This document shows positions 1 through 8,991 of a DNA stretch of 64,000 nt, one piece after another. The stretch is taken from positions 3,684,001-3,748,000 of the forward strand of contig NZ_JACHJC010000001.1 in the NCBI RefSeq assembly GCF_014203425.1, written 5' to 3'. The position numbers and the translations under genes are program-made. A model generated the notes under the pieces. It had not been told where the DNA came from, made no database searches, and worked only from the letters and a program-made list of their open reading frames with translations. This stretch comes from Micromonospora echinospora (lineage in GTDB: Bacteria > Actinomycetota > Actinomycetes > Mycobacteriales > Micromonosporaceae). Position 1 is the stretch's first letter; each line of letters begins with the position of its first letter.

Positions 1-1422
1 CAGACCGGCGGGGCCTGGCTGAGCACGCTCATCTGGGACCACTACCTGTTCACCGGCGACCTCGGATTCCTCCAGGCCAACTACCCGGCCCTCAAGGGCG
101 CCGCGCAGTTCTTCCTCGACACCCTGGTCGCCCACCCGACGCTCGGTTACCTGGTGACGAACCCGTCGAACTCGCCGGAGCTGGCCCACCACGCGAACGC
201 CAGCGTCTGCGCGGGCCCCACGATGGACAACCAGATCCTGCGTGACCTGTTCGACGCCGCGGCCCGGGCCAGTGAGGTGCTCGGCGTCGACACCACGTTC
301 CGGTCCCAGGTGCGCACGGCCAAGGACCGGCTCCCGCCGAGCCGCGTCGGCTCCCGGGGCAACGTGCAGGAGTGGCTGGCCGACTGGGTGGAGACCGAGC
401 GCACCCACAGGCACGTCTCGCACCTGTACGGGCTGCATCCCAGCAACCAGATCACCAGGCGGGGCACCCCGGCGCTGTACGAGGCCGCCCGAAAGACGCT
501 GGAGCTGCGCGGCGACGACGGGACCGGCTGGTCCCTCGCCTGGAAGATCAATTTCTGGGCCCGGCTGGAGGACGGCGCCCGCGCCCACAAGCTCCTGCGC
601 GACCTGGTACGCACCGACCGGCTCGCGCCGAACATGTTCGACCTGCACCCGCCGTTCCAGATCGACGGCAACTTCGGCGCCACCTCGGGCATCGCCGAGA
701 TGCTGCTGCACAGCCACACCGGCGAGCTGCACCTGCTGCCCGCGCTACCGACCGCCTGGCCCGCCGGGCAGGTGGCGGGGCTGCGCGGCCGGGGCGGCTA
801 CACGGTGGGGCTGGCCTGGAGCAACGGCCAGACCGACGAGATCAGCGTCCGCGCCGACCGCGACGGCACGGTGCGACTGCGGTCCCGGCTGTTCACCGGC
901 AGCTTCACCGTCACCGACGTCACAGACGGCAGCACACCCGCCACCACCCGCCCGGAGTCCGACGTCGTCGCGCTCAGCGTCCGCGCCGGCCACACCTACC
1001 GGGCGGCCCGGCCCGGCGTGACCCCCTCGCCGACGGTGACGCCGACGTCCACGCCGTCACCGACCCCGACCCCGACTCCGACCCCGACTCCGACCCCGAC
1101 CACCAGTTCGCCGGCGCCGTCCGGCGCACGGGCCACGTACGCGGTCACCGGCTCCTGGTCCGGTGGCTTCCAGGCCGAGGTCACGGTGACCGCCGGCGCC
1201 ACCGCGATCCGCGGCTGGACGGTGTCCTGGACGTTCCCGAACGGTCAGGTGATCAACCAGATCTGGAGCGGCACGCACACCCAGAACGGCGCGAACGTGA
1301 CGGTGCGCAACGTCGACTACAACGGAGCACTGCCGGCCGGCGGTTCCACCACGTTCGGCTTCATCGGCACGGCCGGCGGCGCCAACAACCCGCCGACGAA
1401 CCTCACCTGCACCACCACCTGA
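1..1422 (+). CDS. GH95 alpha-L-fucosidase with C-terminal CBM2 (5' partial)
   Basis: The gene begins before base 1 and the frame is open from the first base, so only the C-terminal 473 residues are seen. The first two thirds match the catalytic (alpha/alpha)6 barrel of glycoside hydrolase family 95, with NPSNSPE at visible residues 54-60, a GTGWSLAWKINFWARL stretch near 174 and FQIDGNFGATSGIAEM near 219. A beta-rich tail, a Pro-Thr linker (about 340-370) and a family 2 carbohydrate-binding module of about 100 residues follow. GH95 enzymes hydrolyse alpha-1,2-linked L-fucose or related alpha-L-galactosides; the CBM2 suggests secretion and binding to plant polysaccharide. The signal peptide would lie outside the window. 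Confidence 0.9.
   Translation, partial: QTGGAWLSTLIWDHYLFTGDLGFLQANYPALKGAAQFFLDTLVAHPTLGYLVTNPSNSPELAHHANASVCAGPTMDNQILRDLFDAAARASEVLGVDTTFRSQVRTAKDRLPPSRVGSRGNVQEWLADWVETERTHRHVSHLYGLHPSNQITRRGTPALYEAARKTLELRGDDGTGWSLAWKINFWARLEDGARAHKLLRDLVRTDRLAPNMFDLHPPFQIDGNFGATSGIAEMLLHSHTGELHLLPALPTAWPAGQVAGLRGRGGYTVGLAWSNGQTDEISVRADRDGTVRLRSRLFTGSFTVTDVTDGSTPATTRPESDVVALSVRAGHTYRAARPGVTPSPTVTPTSTPSPTPTPTPTPTPTPTTSSPAPSGARATYAVTGSWSGGFQAEVTVTAGATAIRGWTVSWTFPNGQVINQIWSGTHTQNGANVTVRNVDYNGALPAGGSTTFGFIGTAGGANNPPTNLTCTTT
1060..1102 (+). repeat. Thr-Pro linker microrepeat
   Basis: Tandem copies of a 12-base unit (accccgactccg type) encode the repeated Thr-Pro linker between the fucosidase catalytic part and the CBM2. 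Such linkers are usual in secreted actinobacterial glycosidases and tend to vary in length by slippage. Confidence 0.8.
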
Positions 1423-1479
1423 CCGCCGGCGCGGCACGCCGCGCCGCCGCCACCCGGCCGGGGCGGGGCGTGCCGCCGG

Positions 1480-2193
1480 TCAGGCCAGCAACGTCTCGCG
1501 CAGCCGCGCGCCCAGATTCAACTCGCCGACCACCCGGGGGCCGGCCGGGTCGTACACGGCGATGCGATGGTTGCGGCGCATCATCTCCCGCACCGCCGGC
1601 GGCAGCCGGGGCGGGTCGTCCATCGTCGCGAGCACCCGCGCGCCGGTGTCCGTCAGCCGCTCCACCAGCGACGCGCCGTCGGTGTCCACCCGCACCCGGC
1701 CGAACTCCCAGCCGACGGTGGTCAGGTCGAGCACCTCGAACAGCCGCGTCACGAACGGCTGCGGATCGGTCACCTTGTCCAGCCGGTCCGCCCGCCCGCC
1801 GACCGTCGCCACGGCGCCGGCCAACTGCGCGTACGGGTGCAGCCCGCTGGGCAGCGCGCCGAGCGGCCAGCGCAGCGCGGGCCCGGCCTCCTTCCACAGG
1901 GGCCGGTAGTTGCGGCGGTGCACCAGCAGCCGCCTCCCGGTACGCCGGAACACTTCCTGCGCCTGGCACTGCAGGTCGGCGTGGGCCTGATCGGCGGCCT
2001 CGCAGACGATGCCGGCGGCCACCACGAGACCGTCGTCATCGGACAGCAGCCGGGTGATCGCGTCCACCTGGTCCGGGAACCGGAGGCGGGCGTGCGCCCC
2101 GTAGGACTGCCGGACGTCCCGCAGCAGTTCCTGCTGGCGTGTGGGGTCCAGTTCGACCCGTCCACCACCGAGCAACCGCTGGAGCCAACCCAT
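1480..2193 (-). CDS. conserved hypothetical protein
   Basis: This encodes 237 residues that I do not recognise. It is soluble, with no signal peptide or membrane segment, and mixes charged helices with beta-like stretches. The ATG is preceded by GAGG at a reasonable distance. It is divergent from the PIG-L deacetylase gene and its 3' end lies about 60 bases from the end of the fucosidase gene. The reading frame has strong actinomycete codon bias, which supports a real gene. No function is proposed. Confidence 0.7.
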   Translation of the reverse strand: MGWLQRLLGGGRVELDPTRQQELLRDVRQSYGAHARLRFPDQVDAITRLLSDDDGLVVAAGIVCEAADQAHADLQCQAQEVFRRTGRRLLVHRRNYRPLWKEAGPALRWPLGALPSGLHPYAQLAGAVATVGGRADRLDKVTDPQPFVTRLFEVLDLTTVGWEFGRVRVDTDGASLVERLTDTGARVLATMDDPPRLPPAVREMMRRNHRIAVYDPAGPRVVGELNLGARLRETLLA

Positions 2194-2266
2194 CGCGCCT
2201 CGCTTCCGTCGCGGTCTGCGGACCGGGCAATGCTAGTTCGTCGGCCGTTGCTCGTATGGTGACGGG

Positions 2267-3094
2267 GTGACGGATCGATCCCTGACCCTGATGGCGGTGC
2301 ACGCGCACCCCGACGACGAGGCGACGAGCACCGGTGGCGTCCTGGCCCGCTACGCGGCCGAGGGCATCACCACGGTGCTCGTGACGTGCACCGACGGGGG
2401 GTGCGGCGACGGTCCCGGCGGGATCAAGCCGGACGACCCCGGGCACGACCCGCAGGCCGTGGTCCAGATGCGCCGCGCCGAGCTGGCCGCCAGTTGCGAG
2501 GCGCTCAAGGTGACCCACCTGGAGACGCTCGACTACGGTGACTCCGGGATGATGGGCTGGGCGACGAACGACGCGCCCGGCGCGTTCTGGAACACGCCCG
2601 TGGCCGAGGCGGCCGGCCGACTGGCCGAGCTGATCCGGCGCTACCGCCCGGACGTCGTGGTCACCTACGACGAGAACGGCTTCTACGGCCACCCGGACCA
2701 CATCCAGGCGCACCGGGTCACGATGGCCGCTGTCGAGCAGACCGGCATCCCGGCCAAGGTCTACTGGACCACCGTGCCGCGCAGCGCGTTCCAGCAGTTC
2801 GGCACCGTCATGCGCGAGATCGGGGTGGAGTTCCCCGAGCCGGAGGCGACCGACGAGATGCCGGCGCTGGGCCTGCCGGACGACGAGATCACCACCTGGG
2901 TCGACACCAGCGGCTACGGCGGGCAGAAGTTCGCCTCGCTGGCCGCGCACGCCAGCCAGGCGGAGAACATCTTCTTCCTGCGGCTGGGGCAGGAGCGGTT
3001 CACCGAGCTGATGGGCATGGAGACGTTCGTGCGCGTGCGGGACACCACTGGCGCCCCGACGCCGGAGGACGACCTGTTCGCCGGGCTGCGCTGA
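2267..3094 (+). CDS. PIG-L family deacetylase (MshB/Mca-like)
   Basis: This 275-residue protein belongs to the LmbE/PIG-L family of zinc-dependent N-deacetylases, which in actinobacteria includes MshB and Mca of mycothiol metabolism. The zinc-binding AHPDDE motif is at residues 13-18 and the distal GHPDHIQAH motif at 141-149, so the metal site is intact. It ends earlier than Mca and shares only the general fold, so the substrate is unknown; an N-acetylglucosaminyl conjugate is the family norm. The GTG start is six bases after a TATGGT box (2255-2260), implying a leaderless transcript. Confidence 0.85.
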   Translation: MTDRSLTLMAVHAHPDDEATSTGGVLARYAAEGITTVLVTCTDGGCGDGPGGIKPDDPGHDPQAVVQMRRAELAASCEALKVTHLETLDYGDSGMMGWATNDAPGAFWNTPVAEAAGRLAELIRRYRPDVVVTYDENGFYGHPDHIQAHRVTMAAVEQTGIPAKVYWTTVPRSAFQQFGTVMREIGVEFPEPEATDEMPALGLPDDEITTWVDTSGYGGQKFASLAAHASQAENIFFLRLGQERFTELMGMETFVRVRDTTGAPTPEDDLFAGLR

Positions 3095-3102
3095 CCGGCC
3101 GC

Positions 3103-3134
3103 CGGCCCGGTCCGGCGTGTCGTCGGCCGGGCCG
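3103..3134. terminator. hairpin between convergent genes
   Basis: Arms CGGCCCGG (3103-3110) and CCGGGCCG (3127-3134) pair perfectly across a 16-base loop between the stop codons of the deacetylase and the YbdK-type gene. There is no T tract, as is usual for actinobacterial terminators. It could serve both strands. Confidence 0.5.
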
Positions 3135-3140
3135 CACATC

Positions 3141-4286
3141 TCAGGCCGCAATGGTCTGCGCGGCCAGGTGCGCGAGCACCACGCGGACGTCGCCGCCGGT
3201 GTCGGCCATGACCTGACGCTGCCGGGTGGCGCCGGTGCCCTCCTGGCGCACCCGGTCCATCTGCCGCCGCACCAGGTCCAGGTCGCCGTGGCGGGTCAGC
3301 GCGGGCGTGACGATGTCGAGCATGTCGTCGACGAGGTCCCAGGCGGGCCGGGGCCGCCCGGTGCGCAGGTCGACCAGGTCACCGTCCACACCGTCGTGTG
3401 CGGCCCGCCAGTGCGCGGCGGCGACCAGGCAGTCGCGGATGCGCTGGGCCGGTACGCCGTCGCGTATGTCGCCGATCGCGGTGGCGACCAGCGCCCGGAC
3501 CAGCCCGGCGATCAGGACCGTGTCGTCGACAGTGGGGCAGACGTCGCCGACGCGGATCTCCACCGTGGGGTACGACGCCGACGGCCGGGCGTACCAGTAG
3601 GCCATCGCGGCGTCGAGCATGACGCCGGCGGTGATCAGGTCCCGGACCGTGGCGTCGTAGTCGGCGGCGGACTGGAAGTGCGGCGTCGGTCCGATGCTCG
3701 GCCACCGTTCCAACTGCATCGAGCGCCAGCTGGCGTGTCCGGTGTCCCGCCCGTCGTGCAGCGGCGAGTTGGTGGTGAGCGCCTGCACCACCGGCAGCCA
3801 CGGACGCAGGTGGTTGCAGACCTGCACGGCCAGCTCCCGGTCGGGCACGCCGATGTGCACGTGGCAGCCGCAGACCGCGGGGTCGTGGGCAACCGGGCCG
3901 AACCGGCGGGACATGTCGTGGTAGCGCTGCTCGTCGGGCACGGTGCGGTGTGCCTCGCAGACCGGCGTGGCGCCGACTGCGACCAGTCGCGCCCCGGCTG
4001 CCTCGGCTGCCCGGGCGGCGGCCCGGCGCAGCGTGACCAGGTGCTCGCGGAGCTGACCGAGGTCGGGGCTGACCGGGGTCACCATCTCCACCATGCTGTG
4101 CCGGAACTCCTGCCGGCTCTGCTCGCGGGCGGTTCCGGAAAGGGCGTCACGGACCCGGTCGGCGACCGGCATGCTCTCGCCGGTGACCGGGTCCAGCAGC
4201 AGGAACTCCTCTTCCACCCCGAGGGTCAGGACGGTGGGAATCTCCGGTGTCGGGGTGGTGGCGGTGGTGGTGGGCCGCGGCCTCAC
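3141..4286 (-). CDS. YbdK-type carboxylate-amine ligase (GCS2 family)
   Basis: The product (381 residues from the GTG chosen) belongs to the glutamate-cysteine ligase 2 family. It has the N-terminal LGVEEEFLLLDP nucleotide/metal-binding motif, a GCHVHIGVPD motif and EIRVGDVCPT near the C-terminus. The family joins a carboxylate to an amine using ATP; E. coli YbdK has weak gamma-glutamylcysteine ligase activity. The start is uncertain: the frame is open to a GTG at 4391, but GTG 4286 gives the usual family length and overlaps, as GTGA, the stop of a short upstream frame (see 4283-4339). It lies downstream of glutamine synthetase on the same strand. Confidence 0.8.
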   Translation of the reverse strand: MRPRPTTTATTPTPEIPTVLTLGVEEEFLLLDPVTGESMPVADRVRDALSGTAREQSRQEFRHSMVEMVTPVSPDLGQLREHLVTLRRAAARAAEAAGARLVAVGATPVCEAHRTVPDEQRYHDMSRRFGPVAHDPAVCGCHVHIGVPDRELAVQVCNHLRPWLPVVQALTTNSPLHDGRDTGHASWRSMQLERWPSIGPTPHFQSAADYDATVRDLITAGVMLDAAMAYWYARPSASYPTVEIRVGDVCPTVDDTVLIAGLVRALVATAIGDIRDGVPAQRIRDCLVAAAHWRAAHDGVDGDLVDLRTGRPRPAWDLVDDMLDIVTPALTRHGDLDLVRRQMDRVRQEGTGATRQRQVMADTGGDVRVVLAHLAAQTIAA

Positions 4287-4339
4287 CGACGGCTCCACCG
4301 GCACGGAACGGTCGGCGTGTCGTCGTGAGGCGGAGTCAT
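4283..4339 (-). other. possible 18-codon leaderless mini-ORF before the YbdK-type gene
   Basis: An ATG at 4339 lies six bases after a TACCGT box (4346-4351, minus strand), the spacing seen at other leaderless starts in this window. The frame encodes 18 residues and its TGA overlaps GTG 4286 of the ligase frame. It could be a coupling leader, or it could mark the true N-terminus if a frameshift lies in between. Only sequence layout supports it. Confidence 0.4.
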
Positions 4340-4447
4340 GTCTCGACGGTACGAGGCCGAGGGCTTTCCCGAGGCCGTTTCCGCCGACCACCGCCCCCGC
4401 GGGTGGCGCGGGGGCGGCGGGGTCGCTCAGCGATCGTCGTACGTCGC

Positions 4448-5872
4448 TCAGCAGTCGTAGTACATGGCGAACTCGTGCGGGGTCGGGCGCAGGCGCACCG
4501 GGTCGACCTCGTTGGCCCGCTTCCAGTCGACCCAGGTGGAGATCAGGTCGTCGGTGAAGACGTTCCCGTCGAGCAGGTAGTCGTGGTCGGCCTCCAGCGA
4601 CGTCAGCGCCTCAGTGAGGGAGCCGGGCACCTGCTTGACGTCGCCCCACTCCTCCGGCGGGAGGTCGTAGAGGTCCTTGTCGATCGGCGCCGGCGGCTCG
4701 ATCTTGCTCTTGATGCCGTCGAGACCGGCCATGAGCATCGCGGAGAAGGCGAGGTAGACGTTCGCCGACGGGTCGGGGACCCGGAACTCGACGCGCTTGG
4801 CCTTCGGGTTGCTGCCGGTGACCGGGATGCGGGTGCACGCGGAGCGGTTGCGCTGCGAGTAGACCAGGTTCACCGGCGCCTCGAAGCCCGGCACCAGACG
4901 ACGGTAGGAGTTGATCGTCGGGTTGGTGAAGGCCAGCAGTGACGGGGCGTGGTGCAGGAGGCCGCCGATGTACCAGCGGGCGGTGTCGGACAGGCCGGCG
5001 TAGCCGGTCTCGTCGTAGAACAGGGGTTCGCCGCCGCGCCAGAGGCTCTGGTGGGTGTGCATGCCGGAGCCGTTGTCACCGAACAGCGGCTTCGGCATGA
5101 ACGTGGCCGTCTTGCCGTGCGCCCACGCCTCGTTCTTGATCAGATACTTGAAGAGCTGAAGCTGGTCGGCCGAGTGCAGCAACGTCGAGAACCTGTAATT
5201 GATCTCGGACTGGCCACCCGTGCCGACCTCGTGGTGTGACCGTTCCACAGTGAACCCGGCGTCGACCATCCGGCGGACCATGCTGTCGCGCAGGTCGGCG
5301 TAGTGGTCGACCGGCGGCACCGGGAAGTAGCCGCCCTTGTAGGCGGTCTTGTAGCCGCGGTTGCCGCCCTCTTCGATGCGGCCGCTGTTCCAGGCGCCTT
5401 CGATCGAGTCGATGTAGTAGAACGACTGGTGGGCGGAGGTTTCGTGGCGGATGGAGTCGAAGATGTAGAACTCCGCCTCGGCGCCGAAGTAGGCGGTGTC
5501 GGCGATGCCGCTGGCGGCGAGGTAGGCCTCGGCCTTCTTGGCGACGTTGCGGGGGTCGCGGGAGTAGGCCTCGCGGGTGAACGGGTCGTGGATGAAGAAG
5601 TTCAGCGCGAGGGTCTTCTGGGCCCGGAACGGGTCGATGAAGGCGGTGGCGACGTCCGGCAGCAGGAGCATGTCGGACTCGTGGATGGCCTGGAACCCGC
5701 GGATCGAGGAGCCGTCGAAGGCGAGGCCGTCGGTGAACACGCTGTCGTCGAACGACTCGACCGGCAGGTTGAAGTGCTGCATCACGCCGGGCAGGTCACA
5801 GAAACGTACGTCGACGAACTTCACGTCCTCGTCGGTGAGGTATCGCAGGAGTTCCTCGGAATTGGCGAACAC
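4448..5872 (-). CDS. glnA: type I glutamine synthetase
   Basis: The 474-residue product is a type I, beta-subgroup glutamine synthetase, which forms glutamine from glutamate, ammonia and ATP as a cytoplasmic dodecamer. Visible marks are the N-terminal [18 protein letters not shown] stretch, DGSSIRGF at 53-60, and the adenylylation motif LYDLPPEE with Tyr about 402, implying control by GlnE-type adenylylation. The frame is open for 66 more codons upstream, but GTG 5872 follows an AGGAGG ribosome site and begins exactly where the family begins. The unusual C-terminus (YYDC rather than YYDV) and the neighbourhood suggest this may be a second copy. A short dyad lies in its leader at 5902-5918. 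Confidence 0.93.
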   Translation of the reverse strand: MFANSEELLRYLTDEDVKFVDVRFCDLPGVMQHFNLPVESFDDSVFTDGLAFDGSSIRGFQAIHESDMLLLPDVATAFIDPFRAQKTLALNFFIHDPFTREAYSRDPRNVAKKAEAYLAASGIADTAYFGAEAEFYIFDSIRHETSAHQSFYYIDSIEGAWNSGRIEEGGNRGYKTAYKGGYFPVPPVDHYADLRDSMVRRMVDAGFTVERSHHEVGTGGQSEINYRFSTLLHSADQLQLFKYLIKNEAWAHGKTATFMPKPLFGDNGSGMHTHQSLWRGGEPLFYDETGYAGLSDTARWYIGGLLHHAPSLLAFTNPTINSYRRLVPGFEAPVNLVYSQRNRSACTRIPVTGSNPKAKRVEFRVPDPSANVYLAFSAMLMAGLDGIKSKIEPPAPIDKDLYDLPPEEWGDVKQVPGSLTEALTSLEADHDYLLDGNVFTDDLISTWVDWKRANEVDPVRLRPTPHEFAMYYDC

Positions 5873-6068
5873 ACGTCCTCCTGGCAGGCGTCGTTGATCC
5901 TGGCCACGTCCCGTGGCCGGACCGCCCGGGGACATGGCCCGTACCGCCACCGTACGACGGCTCGCCGTGCCCGGCTCGGCAACCGCCCATCCGGGTTTCC
6001 TTCGCCACATGCCGGGTAGTCGCCGTACCCGGCGGACCGCCCGGGAGACGACGCGGCGGGAGGTTGGC

Positions 6069-6104
6069 ATGGTGAGTGCTCCGCGACTGACCGGTGGGCG
6101 CTGA
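6069..6104 (+). other. 11-codon ORF immediately upstream of the amidotransferase
   Basis: An ATG follows GGGAGG with a 5-base spacer and opens an 11-codon frame ([11 protein letters not shown]). Its TGA ends one base before the amidotransferase ATG. The amidotransferase has only a weak ribosome site of its own, so translation may be coupled through this mini-ORF. Confidence 0.5.
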
Positions 6105-6105
6105 G

Positions 6106-7890
6106 ATGTGCGGGATCAGCGGTGAGGCCAGGTTCGACGGGGTCACCCCCGACACCGACGCGGTGAAGCGGATGACAGCGGCCATGCGCTCACGCGGCCC
6201 GGACGGCGAGGGCGCGTGGGACGACGGCTGGATCGCGCTGGGGCACCGCCGGCTCACAGTCATCGACCTGTCCGAGGCCGGCGCCCAGCCGATGGTCCGC
6301 GACGACCTCGGCTTGGCGCTCGTGTTCAACGGCTGCGTCTACAACTACCCGCAGCTGCGCGACGAACTGCGCGCCGCGGGGCACACGTTCCACAGCACCA
6401 GCGACACCGAGGTGATCCTGGTCGCGTACGCGCAGTGGGGGGAGCGGTTCGTCGATCACCTGGTCGGCATGTTCGCCGTGGCGCTCGTGGACCGGCGGCG
6501 CCGCCGCCTCGTGCTGGCCCGCGACCGGCTCGGCATCAAACCGCTGTACCTCGCCGAGTCCCCGGGCCGGCTCCGGTTCGCCTCCACGCTGCCGGCGCTG
6601 CTGGCCGGGGGCGACGTCGACACCGGCATCGACCGGGTCGCGCTGCACCACTACCTGTCCTGGCACTCGATCGTGCCAGCGCCGCGCACGATCCTGCGCG
6701 GGATACGCAAGCTGCCCCCGGCCACCGTCCGGGTGGTGGACGCCGACGGGAACAGCAGCGAGCGCGTCTACTGGCGGCCCGAGTACCGGCGCGACCGGGC
6801 CCACGACGGCATGGACGCCGCCGACTGGCGGGCCGCCGTCGGGGACGCGCTGCGCACCGCCGTACGCCGCCGCCTGGTCGCCGACGTGCCGGTCGGGGTG
6901 CTGCTCTCCGGCGGCCTCGACTCCAGCATGATCGTCGCGCTGCTCGACGGCGCCGGCCAGCACCACCTGCAGACGTTCAGCATCGGCTTCGACAGCCGCG
7001 GCGACGAGGCCGGCGACGAGTTCCACTACTCCGACCTGGTCGCCCGCGCGTTCGGCACCGACCATCACCGCATCCAGCTCGCCGACGACGACCTCGGACC
7101 GGCCGTACGCGCCACCGTGGCGGCCATGACCGAACCGATGGGCAGCCACGACGTGGTGGCGTTCCACCTGCTCTCCGAGCAGGTCGCCCGGCACGTGAAG
7201 GTGGCACAGTCGGGCCAGGGCGCCGACGAGGTGTTCGCCGGCTACGGCTACCACCACCGGCTGGCCGACGCGGCGCGGGAGAACGCCGCGGCCGAGTTCA
7301 CCGCCGCGTTCTTCGACCGCGACCACGCCGAGCTGAACCGGGTGGTCGACCCCGCGTACACCTGTGAGCGGGACGCCAGCGGCGAGCTGGTCGCCGCGGA
7401 CCTGGCCGCGCCGGGCGCGCAGACCGCCGTGGACGCGGTGCTGCGCCTGGACACGCACCTGATGCTGCCCGACGACCCGGTCAAGCGGGTCGACAGCATG
7501 AGCATGGCCTGGGGACTGGAGGTGCGGACGCCCTTCCTCGACCAGGACCTGGTGACGCTCGCCGCGGCCTGCCCGCCCGAGCACAAGCTGGCCCAGGGCG
7601 GCAAGGGCGTGCTCAAGGAGGTGGCCCGGGAAGTGCTGCCGGCCGAGGTCATCGACCGGCCCAAGGGCTACTTCCCGGTGCCGGCGCTGCGCAACGTCGA
7701 CGGGCCCGTGCGAGAGCTGGTGGTCGAGGCGCTCAGCGCGCCGGAGGCGCGCCGGCGCGGGTTGTTCCGCCGGGAGTACGTCGACGAGCTGCTGGCCGAG
7801 CCGGACCGGGCGCAGGCCGCCGCCGGCAGCAACAAGTTGTGGCAACTGGGCCTGCTGGAGTTGTGGTTGCAGTCGCACGGCGTGAGCTGA
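6106..7890 (+). CDS. asnO: asparagine synthetase-type amidotransferase (N-acetylglutaminylglutamine amidotransferase-like)
   Basis: The 594-residue protein has an N-terminal class II glutamine amidotransferase domain (about 1-200) followed by an asparagine synthetase ATP-pyrophosphatase domain with SGGLDSSM near 270. The start must be ATG 6106 because Cys2 has to become the N-terminal nucleophile ([10 protein letters not shown]); a longer frame from 6094 would bury it. Features such as [12 protein letters not shown] and [12 protein letters not shown] fit the AsnO subgroup, which amidates N-acetylglutaminylglutamine to the osmolyte NAGGN. The usual partners (Ngg synthetase and M42 peptidase) are not beside it, so the substrate is inferred. 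It diverges from glutamine synthetase. Confidence 0.82.
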   Translation: MCGISGEARFDGVTPDTDAVKRMTAAMRSRGPDGEGAWDDGWIALGHRRLTVIDLSEAGAQPMVRDDLGLALVFNGCVYNYPQLRDELRAAGHTFHSTSDTEVILVAYAQWGERFVDHLVGMFAVALVDRRRRRLVLARDRLGIKPLYLAESPGRLRFASTLPALLAGGDVDTGIDRVALHHYLSWHSIVPAPRTILRGIRKLPPATVRVVDADGNSSERVYWRPEYRRDRAHDGMDAADWRAAVGDALRTAVRRRLVADVPVGVLLSGGLDSSMIVALLDGAGQHHLQTFSIGFDSRGDEAGDEFHYSDLVARAFGTDHHRIQLADDDLGPAVRATVAAMTEPMGSHDVVAFHLLSEQVARHVKVAQSGQGADEVFAGYGYHHRLADAARENAAAEFTAAFFDRDHAELNRVVDPAYTCERDASGELVAADLAAPGAQTAVDAVLRLDTHLMLPDDPVKRVDSMSMAWGLEVRTPFLDQDLVTLAAACPPEHKLAQGGKGVLKEVAREVLPAEVIDRPKGYFPVPALRNVDGPVRELVVEALSAPEARRRGLFRREYVDELLAEPDRAQAAAGSNKLWQLGLLELWLQSHGVS

Positions 7891-7922
7891 GTGGCCGCCC
7901 GGCCCGGGGCGGCGAGAGGAGC

Positions 7923-8186
7923 ATGGTGAAGTTCGTCATCGAGAGCGAAGCCGACGGCACGGTGGGGTTCACCGTGGTGGGCGGCGACGGACGGGTGCTC
8001 GCGACCGGGCAGCCCTGCCCGGACAAGGGCGCGGCGCTCGCCGCGGTGGGGGAGATGATGCACGCGCTGGGTGACGCCTGCATCGAGGACCGGACCGGGG
8101 CGGCCGCCGGGCCGGTGGCCGGCACCCGGACCGAGATCGGCGACGACATGTCGGACATCGGCCGATCCGGCATCCCGCCGGTCTGA
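7923..8186 (+). CDS. small YegP/DUF1508-like protein
   Basis: This 87-residue protein begins with an F-x-x-x-x-x-x-DG-x-x-x-F-x-x-x-x-x-x-G pattern followed by a Lys-Gly-Ala-rich helix, like the single-repeat DUF1508 (YegP) domain of unknown function. The ATG at 7923 follows GAGAGGAG; upstream in-frame starts overlap the amidotransferase gene and lack such a site. It is 32 bases after the amidotransferase stop, so the two are probably co-transcribed. The last 35 residues look disordered. Confidence 0.7.
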   Translation: MVKFVIESEADGTVGFTVVGGDGRVLATGQPCPDKGAALAAVGEMMHALGDACIEDRTGAAAGPVAGTRTEIGDDMSDIGRSGIPPV

Positions 8187-8234
8187 GGCTGCCCCTCCGG
8201 GGCCGCTCTCCGGGGCCGCTCTCCGGGGCCGCCG

Positions 8235-8262
8235 GAACCCGCCCGGTCGGCCGGGCGGGTTC
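8235..8262. terminator. bidirectional terminator hairpin
   Basis: A perfect 12-base-pair stem, GAACCCGCCCGG (8235-8246) with CCGGGCGGGTTC (8251-8262), closes a TCGG tetraloop. It sits between the convergent small genes at 7923 and 8269. Just before it, ccggggccgctct is repeated three times (about 8196-8232). Confidence 0.75.
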
Positions 8263-8268
8263 GCGCGC

Positions 8269-8439
8269 TCACTGCTCGTCGTCGAGCACGTCCGTGTGGC
8301 CGTCGCGGGTGACGGTGGGTGGGAGATGCTCGTCCGGCTGGGGCGCCTCGGCCAGCGTGTGGTGCGGGTCGCCGTCGGGCGAGAACAGCACCCGATCGGT
8401 CTTGCGGGTCTTCTCCTGCTCCTCCTCCGGCTCCGTCAC
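8269..8439 (-). CDS. small acidic hypothetical protein (56 aa)
   Basis: A GTG at 8439 follows GGAGGGAG and opens 56 codons with typical actinomycete codon use, ending at a TGA next to the shared terminator. The product is very acidic and polar, beginning MTEPEEEQEK and ending LDDEQ, and is probably disordered in solution. I do not recognise a family. The good ribosome site, the codon bias and the adjacent terminator support a real short gene. Confidence 0.6.
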   Translation of the reverse strand: MTEPEEEQEKTRKTDRVLFSPDGDPHHTLAEAPQPDEHLPPTVTRDGHTDVLDDEQ

Positions 8440-8991
8440 CGCGTTCTCCCTCCGCTCACCGGCGCCCCGGGCAGGTCACCTCGCCCCACGCTATGCGCCG
8501 GACGGGCGCCGGGAGCGGGTTTCCGCCCGACGGCCCCGCGGTCACCGGTCCGGCCGGTCACATCCGGACTGCGCGGCCGCCGGGGTGGGGCTCGCCTACG
8601 CCGTCGTGGCCGGCGCGCCGATGTCCGGCACCGGCCGCCTGATCGTTCCGTCGCGCCACTTGGCCGTCACGCACGGTAGCGCCGAAGCTGCTGCCGCATG
8701 GTTCACCTCGCGCCCCTTTGCTTTGCAGCCATCGACGCGGCGGTGACTCACGGCTATCGCTGCGTATGGGGCTGCAGAGCAAAGTCGGCGGAGAGGCAAC
8801 AGCACCGCCGACGACCAGTCGAGCATTTTTGCTGTTCAGAGGCGCTGCACGCGGAATTCGGTGCACTAGACCGGGAAACCGCACCTCACCCTCTGTGACG
8901 AGCTGCTGGATCGGGGCTGAGGTGACGGGCAGTCACACCCCGGGACGCGGGCGGGTCGCCGAAGGCCGGTCGGGCGGCAGCCGGCGAAGGG
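8440..8991. other. 550-base intergenic region
   Basis: I see no convincing gene here. Frames that cross it on either strand change codon bias part way and lack ribosome sites. It holds the hairpin repeat at 8716-8784, and the section 8700-8880 is less G+C-rich than the flanking genes. Confidence 0.6.
8716..8784. repeat. 69-base imperfect hairpin element (REP/MITE-like)
   Basis: The ends CTTTGCTTTGCAGCC (8716-8730) and GGCTGCAGAGCAAAG (8770-8784) are inverted repeats with one mismatch, and the interior continues the pairing imperfectly. The whole folds as one long hairpin in an intergenic space. It looks like a small interspersed palindromic element that I believe recurs in Micromonospora genomes; there is one copy in this window. 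A structured RNA is an alternative. Confidence 0.55.

Noticed and set aside
1060..1102. Possible CRISPR-like or minisatellite array
   Set aside because: The repeats encode an in-frame Thr-Pro linker and have no spacers.
4448..6070. Longer N-terminus for glutamine synthetase
   Set aside because: The extra 66 codons are Arg-rich and lack family similarity; an AGGAGG site marks GTG 5872 as the start.
5873..6105. GlnR operator upstream of glutamine synthetase
   Set aside because: A GTGGC-GAAACC-like stretch exists, but its spacing does not fit the GTnAC-n6-GAAAC consensus.
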